Below, piece after piece: positions 7,627 through 16,253 of a stretch of 64,000 nucleotides of DNA. Origin of the DNA: Myxococcales bacterium (GTDB taxonomy: Bacteria > Myxococcota_A > Polyangia > Nannocystales > Nannocystaceae); the NCBI GenBank assembly GCA_020633295.1, contig JACKDW010000008.1:1-64000 (forward strand), written 5' to 3'. A program made the translations under genes and the position numbers. Numbering within the stretch: the stretch's first letter is position 1; every line of letters begins with the position of its first letter. The notes beneath the pieces are model-generated. The model was not told where the DNA came from. It searched no databases and worked only from the letters and a program-made list of their open reading frames with translations.

Positions 7627-10275
7627 ATGAGTTCCGGCTCGAGCAGCGCTCTGTCCATACCGCGGCTGCGGTGGCAGTACACGCTCGGCCTCGCGGCCAT
7701 CGGGCTCGTGCTCCTGATCGGCGCCGCGGTGATCTACTCGGTGCGCGTCGGGCAAGATGACCTCTCGCGCTCCATCGCGCTCGTGCACGGCCAGCAGACG
7801 CTGCTGCAGCGCGCGGCGAAGGCCGCGCTCGTGCTGCGCGACACCAGCGACCGCGCGACCCGGACCCACTACCTCGAGGAGCTCGACGCGACGCTCACGC
7901 GGCTCGACGCCCAGCACGACCAGCTGCGCAACGACGCCGGTAACGGCCGCGCGGTGCACAGGCTCTACGTCGAGCTCGAGCCAGGCTACCGCGCGACGCT
8001 CGAGCACGCCGAGGCGATCCAGAAGTCGCTCGCGCGCGCGGGCCCGGAGGACGCGACCAACATCGACGTCTACGTCCAGCAGCTGCTGACGCGCGAGCCC
8101 GCGCTGACCGCCGCGCTCGACGGCATCATCACGCAGTACCGCGCCGACGCGCACGCGCGGGTCGTCCGCGTGCGCGCGATCGAGTACGGGCTCGTCGCCG
8201 CGATCCTGCTCGTGCTCGTGCTCGAGGGGCTCTTGGTGTTCGGCCCGACGCTGCGGCGCCTGCAGGTCTACGTCGGCGACATGATCCGCGCGCGCGAGGC
8301 CGTGCGCGAGAGCGAGGAGCGCTTCCGCCGGCTGTCCGAGGCCGCGTTCGAGGGCATCGCGATCCACCGCGCGGGCCAGCTGCTCGACGCCAACCAGAGC
8401 CTGGCGACGATCTTCGGCTACGAGCTCACCGTCCTCGTCAAGAAGGACCTCCGCGAGCTGCTCAGCCCCGCGTTCCACGACAAGATCCTCACGGCGAGCG
8501 GCAACGCGACCTCGGCCCCCTACGAGGCGGTCGGCGTGCGCAAGGACGGCGCGCTGTTCCCCATCGAGGTCATCAGCCGCGTGATCCCGTACGGCGGCAA
8601 CACGGTGCAGGTCGCGACCATCCGCGACATCAGCGATCGCAAGCGCGTCGAGGTCGCGCTGCGTCGCGCCAAGGAGGCCGCCGAGTCGTCGAACAGGGCC
8701 AAGAGCGAATTCCTCGCCAACATGAGCCACGAGATCCGGACGCCGATGAACGCAGTCATCGGCATGACGCAGCTGCTGCGCGAGACCAAGCTCGGCCGCG
8801 AGCAGCGCGAGTTCGTCGACACGATCCGGACCAGCGGCGAGGCGCTGCTGATCATCATCAACGACATCCTCGACTTCTCGAAGATCGAGTCGGGCAAGAT
8901 GGAGCTGGAGGCGCGCCCGTTCCTGCTGCACGCCTGCGTCGAGGAGGTGCTCGACCTGTTCGCCGCCAAGAGCCTCGACAAGGAGATCGAGCTCGCGTTC
9001 TTCAGCGAGGAGGGCACGCCCAAAGCCGTGCTCGGCGACCCCACGCGCCTGCGCCAGATCCTCGTCAACCTCGTCGGCAACGCGCTCAAGTTCACCGAGA
9101 AGGGTGAGATCACGGTCTCGGTCGAGAGCGCCACGGACGAGCACGGGCTCTGGCTGCACTTCGCCGTCAGCGACACCGGCATCGGCATCCCGCCCGAGCG
9201 CCTCAACAAGCTGTTCGAACAGTTCTCGCAGGTCGACGCCTCGACGACCCGCAAGTACGGCGGCACCGGCCTCGGCCTCGCCATTTGCAAGCACCTCGCC
9301 GAGCTCATGGGCGGGCACATCTGGGTCGAGAGCGAGGTCGGCGTCGGCTCGAGCTTCCACTTCGTCATCAACGTCGGCGAGGTCGAGGACCCCGCCGTCG
9401 TCGAGCGCGCCGACGCGCAGCGCAAGCTCGCCAACGTCGCGCTGCTGCGAGACAAGCGCGTGCTGATCGTCGAGGACAACCCGACCATCCGCCAGCTGAT
9501 CATGCAGCTCTCGCGGCGCTGGGGCATGCTCGCCAGCTCGGTCGCCTCGGCCGAGCTCGCCATGCAGTGCCTCACCGAGGATCGGCCGTTCGACATCGCG
9601 CTGCTCTCGGCCCACCTCGCGGAGACCGACGGCATCAACCTCGCCCGCCGGATCCGCGACACCCAGCAGCTCGCGACGCTCCCGCTGATCATGCTGACCG
9701 CGCCCGGCGACGCCAAGATCCGCGAGGAGGCGCGCGAGCTGCGGGCGCACTGCCTGACCAAGCCGATCAAGCAGGAGCAGCTCTACGACGCGCTGCTGCG
9801 CGCGCACGAGGATCTGAACGCGCCCGCGGTCGCGCGCGTCGAGACCGTGTTCGACACCTCGGTCAGCGAGCGCACGCCGCTGCGGATCCTGCTCGCCGAG
9901 GACAACATCGTGAACCAGCGCGTCGCGGTCGCGATCCTCGGCCGCCTCGGCTACAAGGCTGACATCGCGGGCAACGGCCTCGAGGCCGTGCGCGCGCTCG
10001 AGGACCAGGACTACAACCTCATCCTCATGGACATGCAGATGCCCGAGATGGACGGCCTCGAGGCGACGCGGCGGATCCGCGCGACGATCTCGCCGCTGCG
10101 GCAGCCGTACATCATCGCCATGACCGCGAACGCGATGGAGTCGGACCGTCGCGCCTGCCTCGCCGCCGGCATGGACGACTACATCGCCAAGCCGGTCCGC
10201 GTGAACGCGCTCGTCGAGGCGCTCAAGCGCCTCGAGCACGAGGCCCCCAAGGCCGGGCGCAACATCGGCGTCTGA
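7627..10275 (+). CDS. Membrane-bound hybrid sensor histidine kinase with two receiver domains
   Basis: 882 residues. There are two membrane segments (about 20-39 and 184-205) flanking a helical periplasmic region, then a PAS domain (about 230-345). The HisKA domain has FLANMSHEIRTPMN with phospho-acceptor His368. The HATPase has DTGIGIPPERL and GGTGLGLAICKHL, about 480-600. Two receivers follow. In the first (about 611-735) the position of the phospho-acceptor Asp is Ser661 (IALLSAHLAETDG). In the second (about 755-875) Asp802 is intact (LILMDMQMPEMDG) with Lys in AKPV. The start is ATG, preceded by GGAGAGCTCGCAGG. It probably passes phosphate to an HPt protein; a free-standing HPt gene lies at 40.8 kb, but no link is shown. 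Confidence 0.93.
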   Translation: MSSGSSSALSIPRLRWQYTLGLAAIGLVLLIGAAVIYSVRVGQDDLSRSIALVHGQQTLLQRAAKAALVLRDTSDRATRTHYLEELDATLTRLDAQHDQLRNDAGNGRAVHRLYVELEPGYRATLEHAEAIQKSLARAGPEDATNIDVYVQQLLTREPALTAALDGIITQYRADAHARVVRVRAIEYGLVAAILLVLVLEGLLVFGPTLRRLQVYVGDMIRAREAVRESEERFRRLSEAAFEGIAIHRAGQLLDANQSLATIFGYELTVLVKKDLRELLSPAFHDKILTASGNATSAPYEAVGVRKDGALFPIEVISRVIPYGGNTVQVATIRDISDRKRVEVALRRAKEAAESSNRAKSEFLANMSHEIRTPMNAVIGMTQLLRETKLGREQREFVDTIRTSGEALLIIINDILDFSKIESGKMELEARPFLLHACVEEVLDLFAAKSLDKEIELAFFSEEGTPKAVLGDPTRLRQILVNLVGNALKFTEKGEITVSVESATDEHGLWLHFAVSDTGIGIPPERLNKLFEQFSQVDASTTRKYGGTGLGLAICKHLAELMGGHIWVESEVGVGSSFHFVINVGEVEDPAVVERADAQRKLANVALLRDKRVLIVEDNPTIRQLIMQLSRRWGMLASSVASAELAMQCLTEDRPFDIALLSAHLAETDGINLARRIRDTQQLATLPLIMLTAPGDAKIREEARELRAHCLTKPIKQEQLYDALLRAHEDLNAPAVARVETVFDTSVSERTPLRILLAEDNIVNQRVAVAILGRLGYKADIAGNGLEAVRALEDQDYNLILMDMQMPEMDGLEATRRIRATISPLRQPYIIAMTANAMESDRRACLAAGMDDYIAKPVRVNALVEALKRLEHEAPKAGRNIGV

Positions 10276-10328
10276 CGCCGCGTGGGCAAGCCGTCCAATC
10301 GGACAGGTCGCGCGGCGGGATCGCGAAC

Positions 10329-10359
10329 GGCCGGCGTGACGCGTCGCGTCACCCCGGCC
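10329..10359 (+). terminator. Strong hairpin after the hybrid kinase gene
   Basis: The inner arms GTGACGCG/CGCGTCAC are perfect around a single T, and the outer arms GGCCGG/CCGGCC are separated from them by one C-C mismatch. It begins 54 bases after the stop codon. There is no U-tract, so it would be a U-less terminator or a transcript-stabilising hairpin. Confidence 0.5.
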
Positions 10360-11053
10360 GCCTGCGGGATACCGCGCGGCGCGCTCAAGGAGCCGTGGAG
10401 ACGGGGTCCTTGGCGCGCCGCAGCGCCAAAATAGCGAGCACGGCGCCGCCACGCGCGTCGCGGGCTGGAGATAAGGGCCTGCGACGCGCGTGATCACGAG
10501 ACGCGCGGGTGAGACATGTTCCTGTGGAGAACGCCGCGCGCTCGTCTCGCCGCGCGCGTTCCCGAGATGAGCGCGCCCTCGGCATCGGCGCTCGTTCGGG
10601 ACGCGCGTGGACCCATACCAGCAGCGCCGTGCCGCTGGACGGGCAAAATTCGGGAGAGACGGCTACCCCGCCCCCGCCGAAGTTGGCCCGTGCACGCACG
10701 CGCGGTCGTGCACGACTGGGTATATGCGTTCGCAGACCCATGAGGAGATGAGCCAGCCTCCGTGCGCCCAGCAGGATGGGAGACGATGCGCGTGTCCCAC
10801 GGGCGCCGCTGACTACATCTCGGTAGAGCGCGCCACGGCGAATCGGATCACGAAAAATTTCGAAAAACTCTTACACGCGTCCGCGCGCGCGGTGACACGC
10901 GAGCGCCGCGCCGACGCGAGCGCCGCGGCGCCGAGGGCGTGAGCCCGAGCTCGTGGGCCGAGCGCCTGAGCCGAGCGCCTGAGCTGAACTTTTAAACAGA
11001 TCGAGCGCCGCGTTCGAGCGCGCGGTCGCGACCGGCGCGCGCGATTGCTCCTG

Positions 11054-11079
11054 GTCCGCGGATCGTTTATTCCGCGGAC
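11054..11079 (+). promoter_or_regulatory. Perfect inverted repeat immediately before the hydrolase start
   Basis: The 9-base arms GTCCGCGGA and TCCGCGGAC are perfectly complementary around the 8-base AT-rich loop TCGTTTAT, ending 3 bases before ATG 11083. The loop can serve as a -10 element, so the arms would form an operator around it. Transcribed, it would be a hairpin hiding the start. Confidence 0.5.
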
Positions 11080-11082
11080 GCG

Positions 11083-11973
11083 ATGCGCCCCGGCCCCGTC
11101 GTCAACACTCGCGTCACCGCCGCGGCCGACGGCACGCCGATCGCGTACGAGGTGCTCGGTCGCGGCCCCGTCGTCGTCCTGACCAACGGGCTCGTCACCA
11201 GCAACTTCTCGTGGGGCTACCTGCTGCCCCGGCTCACGCGCCGCTTCACCGTCGTGACCTGGGACCTCAAGGGGCACGGCCGCTCGGGTCCGGCGCGCAG
11301 CCGCGAGGGCGTGACCATCGAGGCGCTCGCCGACGATCTCGGGCGCGTGCTCGAGGCCGCCGGGATCGCGCGCGCGACCCTGGCCGGGTTCTCGATGGGC
11401 TGCCAGATCATCTTCGAGGCGTACCGCGCGCTCGCGCCGAAGATCCAGGCGCTCGCGCCGATCCTCGGTCCGGCCGGCCACCTCTTCGACAGCGCGCTGC
11501 CGCAGCTCGGCGCCGGCAAGGCGATCTATCGCGTGCTCCGCCACGCGCCCCGGCCGGTGTTGTGGTCGCTGTTTCGCGGCGCCGCGCTCGGCATGCGACT
11601 GCCCGGCGTGGTCCCCATCGGGCGCGCGCTCCGAGTCGTCAGCCCGGAGACCGAGGACGAGGCGATCGCGTGGTTCGCCGAGCACTTCCGCACCGTCGAT
11701 CCGCGGACCGCCGCGCGCATCGCCGTCGCCGCGCAGCGCCACGACGCCAGCGACCTGCTCCCGCGCGTCGAGGTGCCCGTGCTCGTCGTCTCTGGCGGCG
11801 CGGACATCTTCGCGCCGCCGCGGCTCGTCGCCGACCGACTCGAGCGGGCGCTCCCGCGCTGCGATCGCGTGCACATCCCCGACGGCGCGCACACGGGGCT
11901 GTTCGAACATCACCGCGAGATCGGCGACGCGCTCGAGGGCTTCCTCGACCGCGTCAACCGGGCGCGCGCGTAG
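11083..11973 (+). CDS. Alpha/beta-hydrolase fold protein
   Basis: 296 residues with the canonical fold order. The oxyanion region is LTNGLVTSN, and WDLKGHGRSG follows strand beta-4. The nucleophile elbow is GFSMG with Ser104. The acid is probably Asp241 in SGGADIF, and His270 is in DGAHTGLF. There is no signal peptide, so it is cytoplasmic. Such enzymes hydrolyse esters, epoxides or lactones and the substrate is not predictable. It is convergent with the Rieske oxygenase gene, about 117 bases away, and has its own regulatory inverted repeat. A link to steroid or lipid turnover with the neighbouring Rieske gene is possible but unproven. Confidence 0.85.
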   Translation: MRPGPVVNTRVTAAADGTPIAYEVLGRGPVVVLTNGLVTSNFSWGYLLPRLTRRFTVVTWDLKGHGRSGPARSREGVTIEALADDLGRVLEAAGIARATLAGFSMGCQIIFEAYRALAPKIQALAPILGPAGHLFDSALPQLGAGKAIYRVLRHAPRPVLWSLFRGAALGMRLPGVVPIGRALRVVSPETEDEAIAWFAEHFRTVDPRTAARIAVAAQRHDASDLLPRVEVPVLVVSGGADIFAPPRLVADRLERALPRCDRVHIPDGAHTGLFEHHREIGDALEGFLDRVNRARA

Positions 11974-12090
11974 AGCCGCTCGCCGCGCGGAGGGACGCCC
12001 GCGCGTCGCGGACGCTCGAGAAGACATGTCTCGCGCGCCCGGTCGAGCCGGGCCGCCCGTCGACCCGGCGCGCGCGTCGACGCCCTGGAG

Positions 12091-13128
12091 CTAGGCCGCC
12101 GGCGCCGGCTCGTAGAACTGCTTCACCCAGCGCCGCATCTTGTGCACCGGCCCGTCGAGCGAGACGAGCACGGGGCGCGGCCGCATGATCTTGTTCTCCC
12201 AGATCTCCACGTCCGCGCGCCACTGGCTGATCCAGTGCCCGACGACGTACCACACGAGCGGGCGCGGGATCCGGCGGTCCGCGTACCAGCGGAAGCGCAC
12301 GCGCTGGTTGAGCGGCGCGGTCGGCAGGTGCGTCTGGAACATCACGATGTCGCCGAGCTCCGGCAGCGTGAAGCGAAACCACACGGTGCTGCCCGGGCCG
12401 AGCAGCGTCACGCGGACGCTCGCGCCGCTCTTGCGGTAGTGACGACCGCGGAACACGAGGTACGCGTAGGTCAGGAAGTACGCGACGTGCTCGAGCTCGG
12501 GGTCGAGCTCCCAACCTGGCTCATAGTGCACCCCGAACCCCGGGATCTTGATCTGCGTCCACGGGATCGTCAGCTCGGAGTGCAGGTGCGCGAAGTGCTG
12601 GAAGTCCACGGAGTTCTCGATGAACTCGCAGATGTGCATCCTCGCGTCGCGCGGCGCGTAGGTGCCGCGGGGGCGCAGCGTGCCGTCGTCGATGTCGGGC
12701 AGCGCGGGCGGCTCGTAGGGCGGCTCGGCGACCTCGCCCGTGACGTCGTGATACATCCAGAGCATCCCGTAGTGCTCACGCACCGGGTACGATCGCAGGC
12801 GCGCGCGCGGGACCTTGTCGAGCCCGGGGATCGAGCGCAGGCAGCCGTCGCCCGCGAACGACCAGTTGTGGAACGGGCAGCGGATGCAGTCGCCCTGGAC
12901 GTCGCCGCCGGCGAGGTTGGCCCCCTGGTGCAGGCAGTGGGCGTCGAGCACCGAGACGACCCCGGACTCGCGCCCGCGGAACGCGACGAGGTGCTTGCCC
13001 AGCGCCCGCAGCTCGCGGACGTCGCCCGGCCGCAGCGCGTCGGCGTCGAGCACGTGGTACCAGCCCGACGGGTAGGCGCCCGGGTACGTGTCCTGGCGCG
13101 TGATCTCGTATACGTCTGCCTGCGTCAT
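12091..13128 (-). CDS. Rieske [2Fe-2S] oxygenase, DAF-36/KshA-like (candidate sterol desaturase/hydroxylase)
   Basis: 345 residues. The Rieske cluster ligands are in HCLHQGANL (Cys-x-His) and CIRCPFHNW (Cys-x2-His), at about 61-88. The mononuclear iron site is ENSVDFQHFAHLH at about 172-184, with Asp and two His. The C-terminal IWENK...RPVL...DGP...RRW...QFY pattern is the one I recall for DAF-36/Neverland cholesterol 7-desaturases and related KshA steroid hydroxylases. It would need a separate ferredoxin and reductase, and none is adjacent. It lies 12 bases downstream of the TetR gene and is probably co-transcribed with it. Sterol synthesis is known in Nannocystis, which makes a sterol substrate attractive, but this is inference. 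Confidence 0.75.
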   Translation of the reverse strand: MTQADVYEITRQDTYPGAYPSGWYHVLDADALRPGDVRELRALGKHLVAFRGRESGVVSVLDAHCLHQGANLAGGDVQGDCIRCPFHNWSFAGDGCLRSIPGLDKVPRARLRSYPVREHYGMLWMYHDVTGEVAEPPYEPPALPDIDDGTLRPRGTYAPRDARMHICEFIENSVDFQHFAHLHSELTIPWTQIKIPGFGVHYEPGWELDPELEHVAYFLTYAYLVFRGRHYRKSGASVRVTLLGPGSTVWFRFTLPELGDIVMFQTHLPTAPLNQRVRFRWYADRRIPRPLVWYVVGHWISQWRADVEIWENKIMRPRPVLVSLDGPVHKMRRWVKQFYEPAPAA

Positions 13129-13140
13129 CGTCCCTCACCC

Positions 13141-13767
13141 TCACTCGCTGCGACGCCGTCCGGCGTCCGTCAAAAAGGAGCTTCGAAACAGCTCGACGAT
13201 CGCGTCGCGGACCTCGACGGCGGGCTGCCGCATCCCGTCGGCGACCCACGCGGCCAGGTGCACCTGCTGGATCGCCGCGAGCGATCGCGCCAGCAGCACC
13301 GGGTCCGAGCGCAGCACGCTGCCCTCGTCCATCGCCACCTCGAGAACCCGCGCGTGCAGCTCGAGCCCCTGCTCCCACGCCGAGCGCTCGGGCGCGCCGC
13401 GCAGCGGGCCGATGCCCCAGGGGTGCGCGTACAGGTGGATCCGCATCCAGTTGGCGTGCGCGAGCATGAAGTCGACGTACACGCGCATCCCGATGACCAG
13501 GCGCGCCACCGCCGTCTCTGCCTCGGCGCCCGCCGTGCCCGCGGCCTCGAGGATGGCCGGGAGCCGCCGGATCAACACCTCGCTGAACAGCGGCTCCTTG
13601 CCGCCGACGACCTCGTAGACCGTCCCGACCGACAGGCCGGCGAGCGCGGCGATGTTCTGCATGCGCGCGCCCTCGAAGCCGTGCTCGGCGAACTCAGCCT
13701 CGGCCGCCTCGAGCACGAGCTCCCGGTACGCGCGCACACGCAGCGCCTTGGCGACATCCGTGGACAT
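13141..13767 (-). CDS. TetR/AcrR-family transcriptional regulator
   Basis: 208 residues with an N-terminal helix-turn-helix at about 36-60 (NIAALAGLSVGTVYEVVGGK) and an all-helical C-terminal ligand domain. ATG start at 13767. It heads a two-gene unit with the Rieske oxygenase (12-base gap). Two operator-like inverted repeats start 3 bases upstream of its ATG, arguing for autoregulation of the operon. The inducer may be the oxygenase substrate or another lipid. Confidence 0.9.
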   Translation of the reverse strand: MSTDVAKALRVRAYRELVLEAAEAEFAEHGFEGARMQNIAALAGLSVGTVYEVVGGKEPLFSEVLIRRLPAILEAAGTAGAEAETAVARLVIGMRVYVDFMLAHANWMRIHLYAHPWGIGPLRGAPERSAWEQGLELHARVLEVAMDEGSVLRSDPVLLARSLAAIQQVHLAAWVADGMRQPAVEVRDAIVELFRSSFLTDAGRRRSE

Positions 13768-13770
13768 GAC

Positions 13771-13806
13771 TCGAATCGTGATTCGATTTTCCGAACCGTG
13801 ATTCGG
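13771..13806 (-). promoter_or_regulatory. Two tandem TetR-type operators
   Basis: Site 1 at 13771-13786 is TCGAATC-GT-GATTCGA, a perfect 7-base inverted repeat. Site 2 at 13791-13806 is CCGAACC-GT-GATTCGG, with one mismatch. Their centres are 20 bases apart, about two helical turns, so two dimers would bind the same face. They sit between the regulator start and the divergent TerB-like gene. Confidence 0.75.
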
Positions 13807-13908
13807 AGCGCCCCGAAACTAGGCGAAACGCGGCCCGAACGCAACGCGAGGGCGCGATTCGGCGCGATCGGGCGCGCTCGACCGTCGACGCGGGGCGGCG
13901 GCGACGGG

Positions 13909-13914
13909 TAGTCT
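13909..13914 (+). promoter_or_regulatory. -10-like TAGTCT upstream of the 13924 start
   Basis: TAGTCT is followed by nine bases and then ATG. It fits the recurrent near-leaderless pattern of this window. The tandem operators lie about 100 bases upstream. Confidence 0.35.
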
Positions 13915-13923
13915 CGCCGCGAG

Positions 13924-14313
13924 ATGACCACCTCCGCGAAGTTCTACGCCTTCGACTCCGAGCTCGCGCTGCTCGCGTTCATCTACGTCACGGCGACGCT
14001 CGCGGACGGGCGCGTCACGCCCGAGGAGCGCGCCGGCGTGCGCGCGTTCTTCGGCCGCCGCTACCCCGAGGCGGGTGAGCGCCTCACGAGCTTCCTCGCC
14101 GACGCGCGCGCGCGCGCGACGGCCATGGACCGCGAGGAGCGCCTCGCGCACATCGACGCGGCGATCCCGAGCGCGCTCGCCGACCTCTCCGCCGAGGAGC
14201 GCGCGACCCTCGGCGACGAGATCATGCAGCTCGCCTGGTGCGACCACGAACTCTCGCCGGGCGAGCGCGACCTCGCCGTGCACCTCACCCGCGCGTTCGC
14301 CCGCCACCCGTGA
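13924..14313 (+). CDS. TerB-like (tellurite-resistance B fold) small protein
   Basis: 129 residues, all helical by composition. Two acidic, metal-binding-like segments, TLADGRVTPEER and WCDHELSPGER, occur at equivalent positions of a duplicated helical fold, as in TerB-domain proteins. There is no signal peptide. Such proteins are often linked to membrane stress or metal sensing. It is divergent from the TetR-Rieske unit. The family call rests on the paired DG/DH motifs and the length. Confidence 0.6.
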   Translation: MTTSAKFYAFDSELALLAFIYVTATLADGRVTPEERAGVRAFFGRRYPEAGERLTSFLADARARATAMDREERLAHIDAAIPSALADLSAEERATLGDEIMQLAWCDHELSPGERDLAVHLTRAFARHP

Positions 14314-14388
14314 CGCGCTCGCGTCGATCCGGATCCCGCGGACGCGCTGGACGGGCGCGCTCGAGTCGATTCCGGCCCCGCTGACGCG

Positions 14389-16002
14389 CTACGGACAGAG
14401 GTAGCTCGCCGTGAGCGCGGCCTCGGGGTTCGACTCGATCGCCGCGCACGCGAGCGGGCAGAGCTGAACCCGCTGACCGTCGAACCAGAACTCGCCTTCG
14501 CCCGCGCACGCGCCCTCGCCCGCGACGGGCGTCAACGTCACGGGATCCTCGTCGGGCGCGGGCGTATACGTGACGACGAGCGTGCCAGGGTCGAGCTGTT
14601 GATCGTCCGGCGGCGCGGGCGGCTCGTAGACGCACGGGATCCGGGTCTTGTCCGCGAGGTCCGCCGCGATCTGCTCGAGCATCGCGCCGTAGCTCGCCGG
14701 GTTGCAGATGCTCCAGCGCAGGCCGTCGGTGTTCTTGCTCAGCCATTGGTGGCCGACCCCGGGTGGTCTCGGGGACAGGCACTCCTCGACCGTCACCGGG
14801 TCCGTCTCGAGCCACGGCTGCGCGGCGTTCATCGGGTCTACCGGCGTGTGCGCGAGCAGCGAGTAGACCGTGTAGTTGGGGTCCTGGGGATCACCGAACA
14901 GGCCCGCGCCGAGGTTCAGCAGCGCGTCGTTCCAGTCGTTGGCCGCCGCGAGCCCGGCAGCGACGTCGTCCTTCTGGTCGTCGAAGAGGTTGCCCTCGGA
15001 CCAGCAATAGACCCAGCCGTCGGCGAACATCAGAAACGCCTTGAGCGCGTCGTCGCGTAGCCATGCGCTCCAGCCGGTCGGGGTGAGGTTGAAGCTATCT
15101 GGAGCGTAGAGCCCATCGAGCACGACGCACAGCGCGTCCTGGGCCTTGATGTTTGCGGCGTAGTGGTAGAAGCGCCCCTCGACGTTGCCGGGCGGCGGGA
15201 GCGCGCAGGTCTGATTGTTCGACAACGGGGGAGGGACGCAGAGCGCTCGCTCGCTGCTCGAGAACTCGCCGATGACGATCAAGCGAAAATCGATCTTCGC
15301 GGCGTCGAGCGGACCGGCGAGCGAGTTATTGAGCGCGTCCTCGAGCGCGGTGACCCACTCAACCAGTATGGAGACCGAGCTGTCCGCCACCAGGATGATG
15401 TCGGTGGCGCCGTGCACGGTCGTCGCCTCCCCGCTCGCGCACCACGGCGCGCAGCTCAGGTCGTCGCCGTTGCACACGCCGTCGACGCACGCGGGATCGC
15501 CGAGCTCCATCCACGCGGCGGGCGAGCACGTCCCGCTCTCGCACGTGCCGCACGCACCTTCACACGCGGTGTCGCAGCAGGTCGCGTCGACGCAGTGTCC
15601 GCTGAGACAGTCTCCCGGGCCCCCGCACGGCGTGCCGTTGGGCGCGAGCTCGCCATCGCCATCGCCGTCGCCGTCTCCGTCGCCGTCTCCGTCGCCATCG
15701 CCGTCGCCATCGCCATCGCCATCGCCATCGCCGTCGCCGGTCGTGACCGGCAGGGACGTCGTGCCCGGGTTCGCCGAGGTGCCGCCGGTCGCGTTCGTCG
15801 TGGACCCCGTGGGCTCGGCGGAGCCCGCCGTCGTCCCGGTCGAGGCGTCCGCGTCGGTCTGCGCGCCCGTCTCGTCCGTCGCATCGCCGCACGCGATCCC
15901 GATGGTTATGAGCAGCGCCAGCGCGACGGCGCCGCGCGTGAGCGCGCGATCGCTCGCGCGGGTGGTCGCGGCGGGGTGATCGAGACGAGGTTGTGCTTCC
16001 AT
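14389..16002 (-). CDS. Lipoprotein with Asp-Gly repeat linker and VWA-like domain
   Basis: 537 residues from ATG 16002, chosen because a lipoprotein signal (ALALLITIGIAC) follows at the right distance and GAGTGACC precedes it; further ATGs upstream add unrelated sequence. After the lipobox comes a Thr/Gly linker, then about 14-15 Gly-Asp pairs, then a Cys-rich module (CVDATCCDTACEGACGTC). A VWA-like domain starts DIILVADSSVS, which contains a MIDAS-type DxSxS. More Cys pairs occur near the C-terminus. It would be exported and exposed, with the acidic linker able to bind calcium. It lies downstream of the sigma factor and FG-GAP kinase genes with a 251-base gap. Confidence 0.8.
   Translation of the reverse strand: MEAQPRLDHPAATTRASDRALTRGAVALALLITIGIACGDATDETGAQTDADASTGTTAGSAEPTGSTTNATGGTSANPGTTSLPVTTGDGDGDGDGDGDGDGDGDGDGDGDGDGDGELAPNGTPCGGPGDCLSGHCVDATCCDTACEGACGTCESGTCSPAAWMELGDPACVDGVCNGDDLSCAPWCASGEATTVHGATDIILVADSSVSILVEWVTALEDALNNSLAGPLDAAKIDFRLIVIGEFSSSERALCVPPPLSNNQTCALPPPGNVEGRFYHYAANIKAQDALCVVLDGLYAPDSFNLTPTGWSAWLRDDALKAFLMFADGWVYCWSEGNLFDDQKDDVAAGLAAANDWNDALLNLGAGLFGDPQDPNYTVYSLLAHTPVDPMNAAQPWLETDPVTVEECLSPRPPGVGHQWLSKNTDGLRWSICNPASYGAMLEQIAADLADKTRIPCVYEPPAPPDDQQLDPGTLVVTYTPAPDEDPVTLTPVAGEGACAGEGEFWFDGQRVQLCPLACAAIESNPEAALTASYLCP
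15651..15739. repeat. 6-base tandem repeat encoding Gly-Asp
   Basis: About 15 copies of CGCCAT/CGCCGT/CTCCGT (plus strand) encode the GDGDGD linker of the lipoprotein. The synonymous mix of units suggests the protein repeat is selected and is not a recent slippage product. Confidence 0.85.
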
Positions 16003-16253
16003 GGTCACTCGTGTTCCTTGGGCTGCGGTCGGCCTCGCGCGTCGAGATACATGTCCCAAACGACACCTTGTAGCGAGGTGTCGCGCGCCGGCCGAGGTCG
16101 GCGCGAGCGGGTCGACACTCCCTCCTCGACATCGAGGCGCGGGGCGGATCACGAATTCGCGGCTCGCTTCGCGACCAGCTTCGCGGCTGGCGAGCGGCGG
16201 CGAGACCCGCGAGATCGCGGCGCGCGACCGCGCCGAGCTCAGAGCTGCTCGGC

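Larger units (their letters stand above)
10276..11082. other. Long intergenic stretch with hairpins, no convincing gene
   Basis: About 800 bases. It begins with the hairpin at 10329-10359 and ends with the inverted repeat at 11054-11079. Short open frames between 10509 and 10942 exist in several frames, but they overlap each other, have no ribosome-binding site and have Arg-rich translations, so none is supported. A less GC-rich patch occurs at about 10845-10875. Confidence 0.5.

Noticed and set aside
6916..10497. An open frame of nearly 1200 codons on the minus strand
   Set aside because: Antisense to the hybrid histidine kinase, whose domains are unambiguous; the translation is low-complexity Arg/Ala/Glu/Asp.
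10607..10942. A 111-codon frame in the intergenic region before the hydrolase gene
   Set aside because: No ribosome-binding site, overlaps several equal-length frames, and mixed composition; not supported as a gene.
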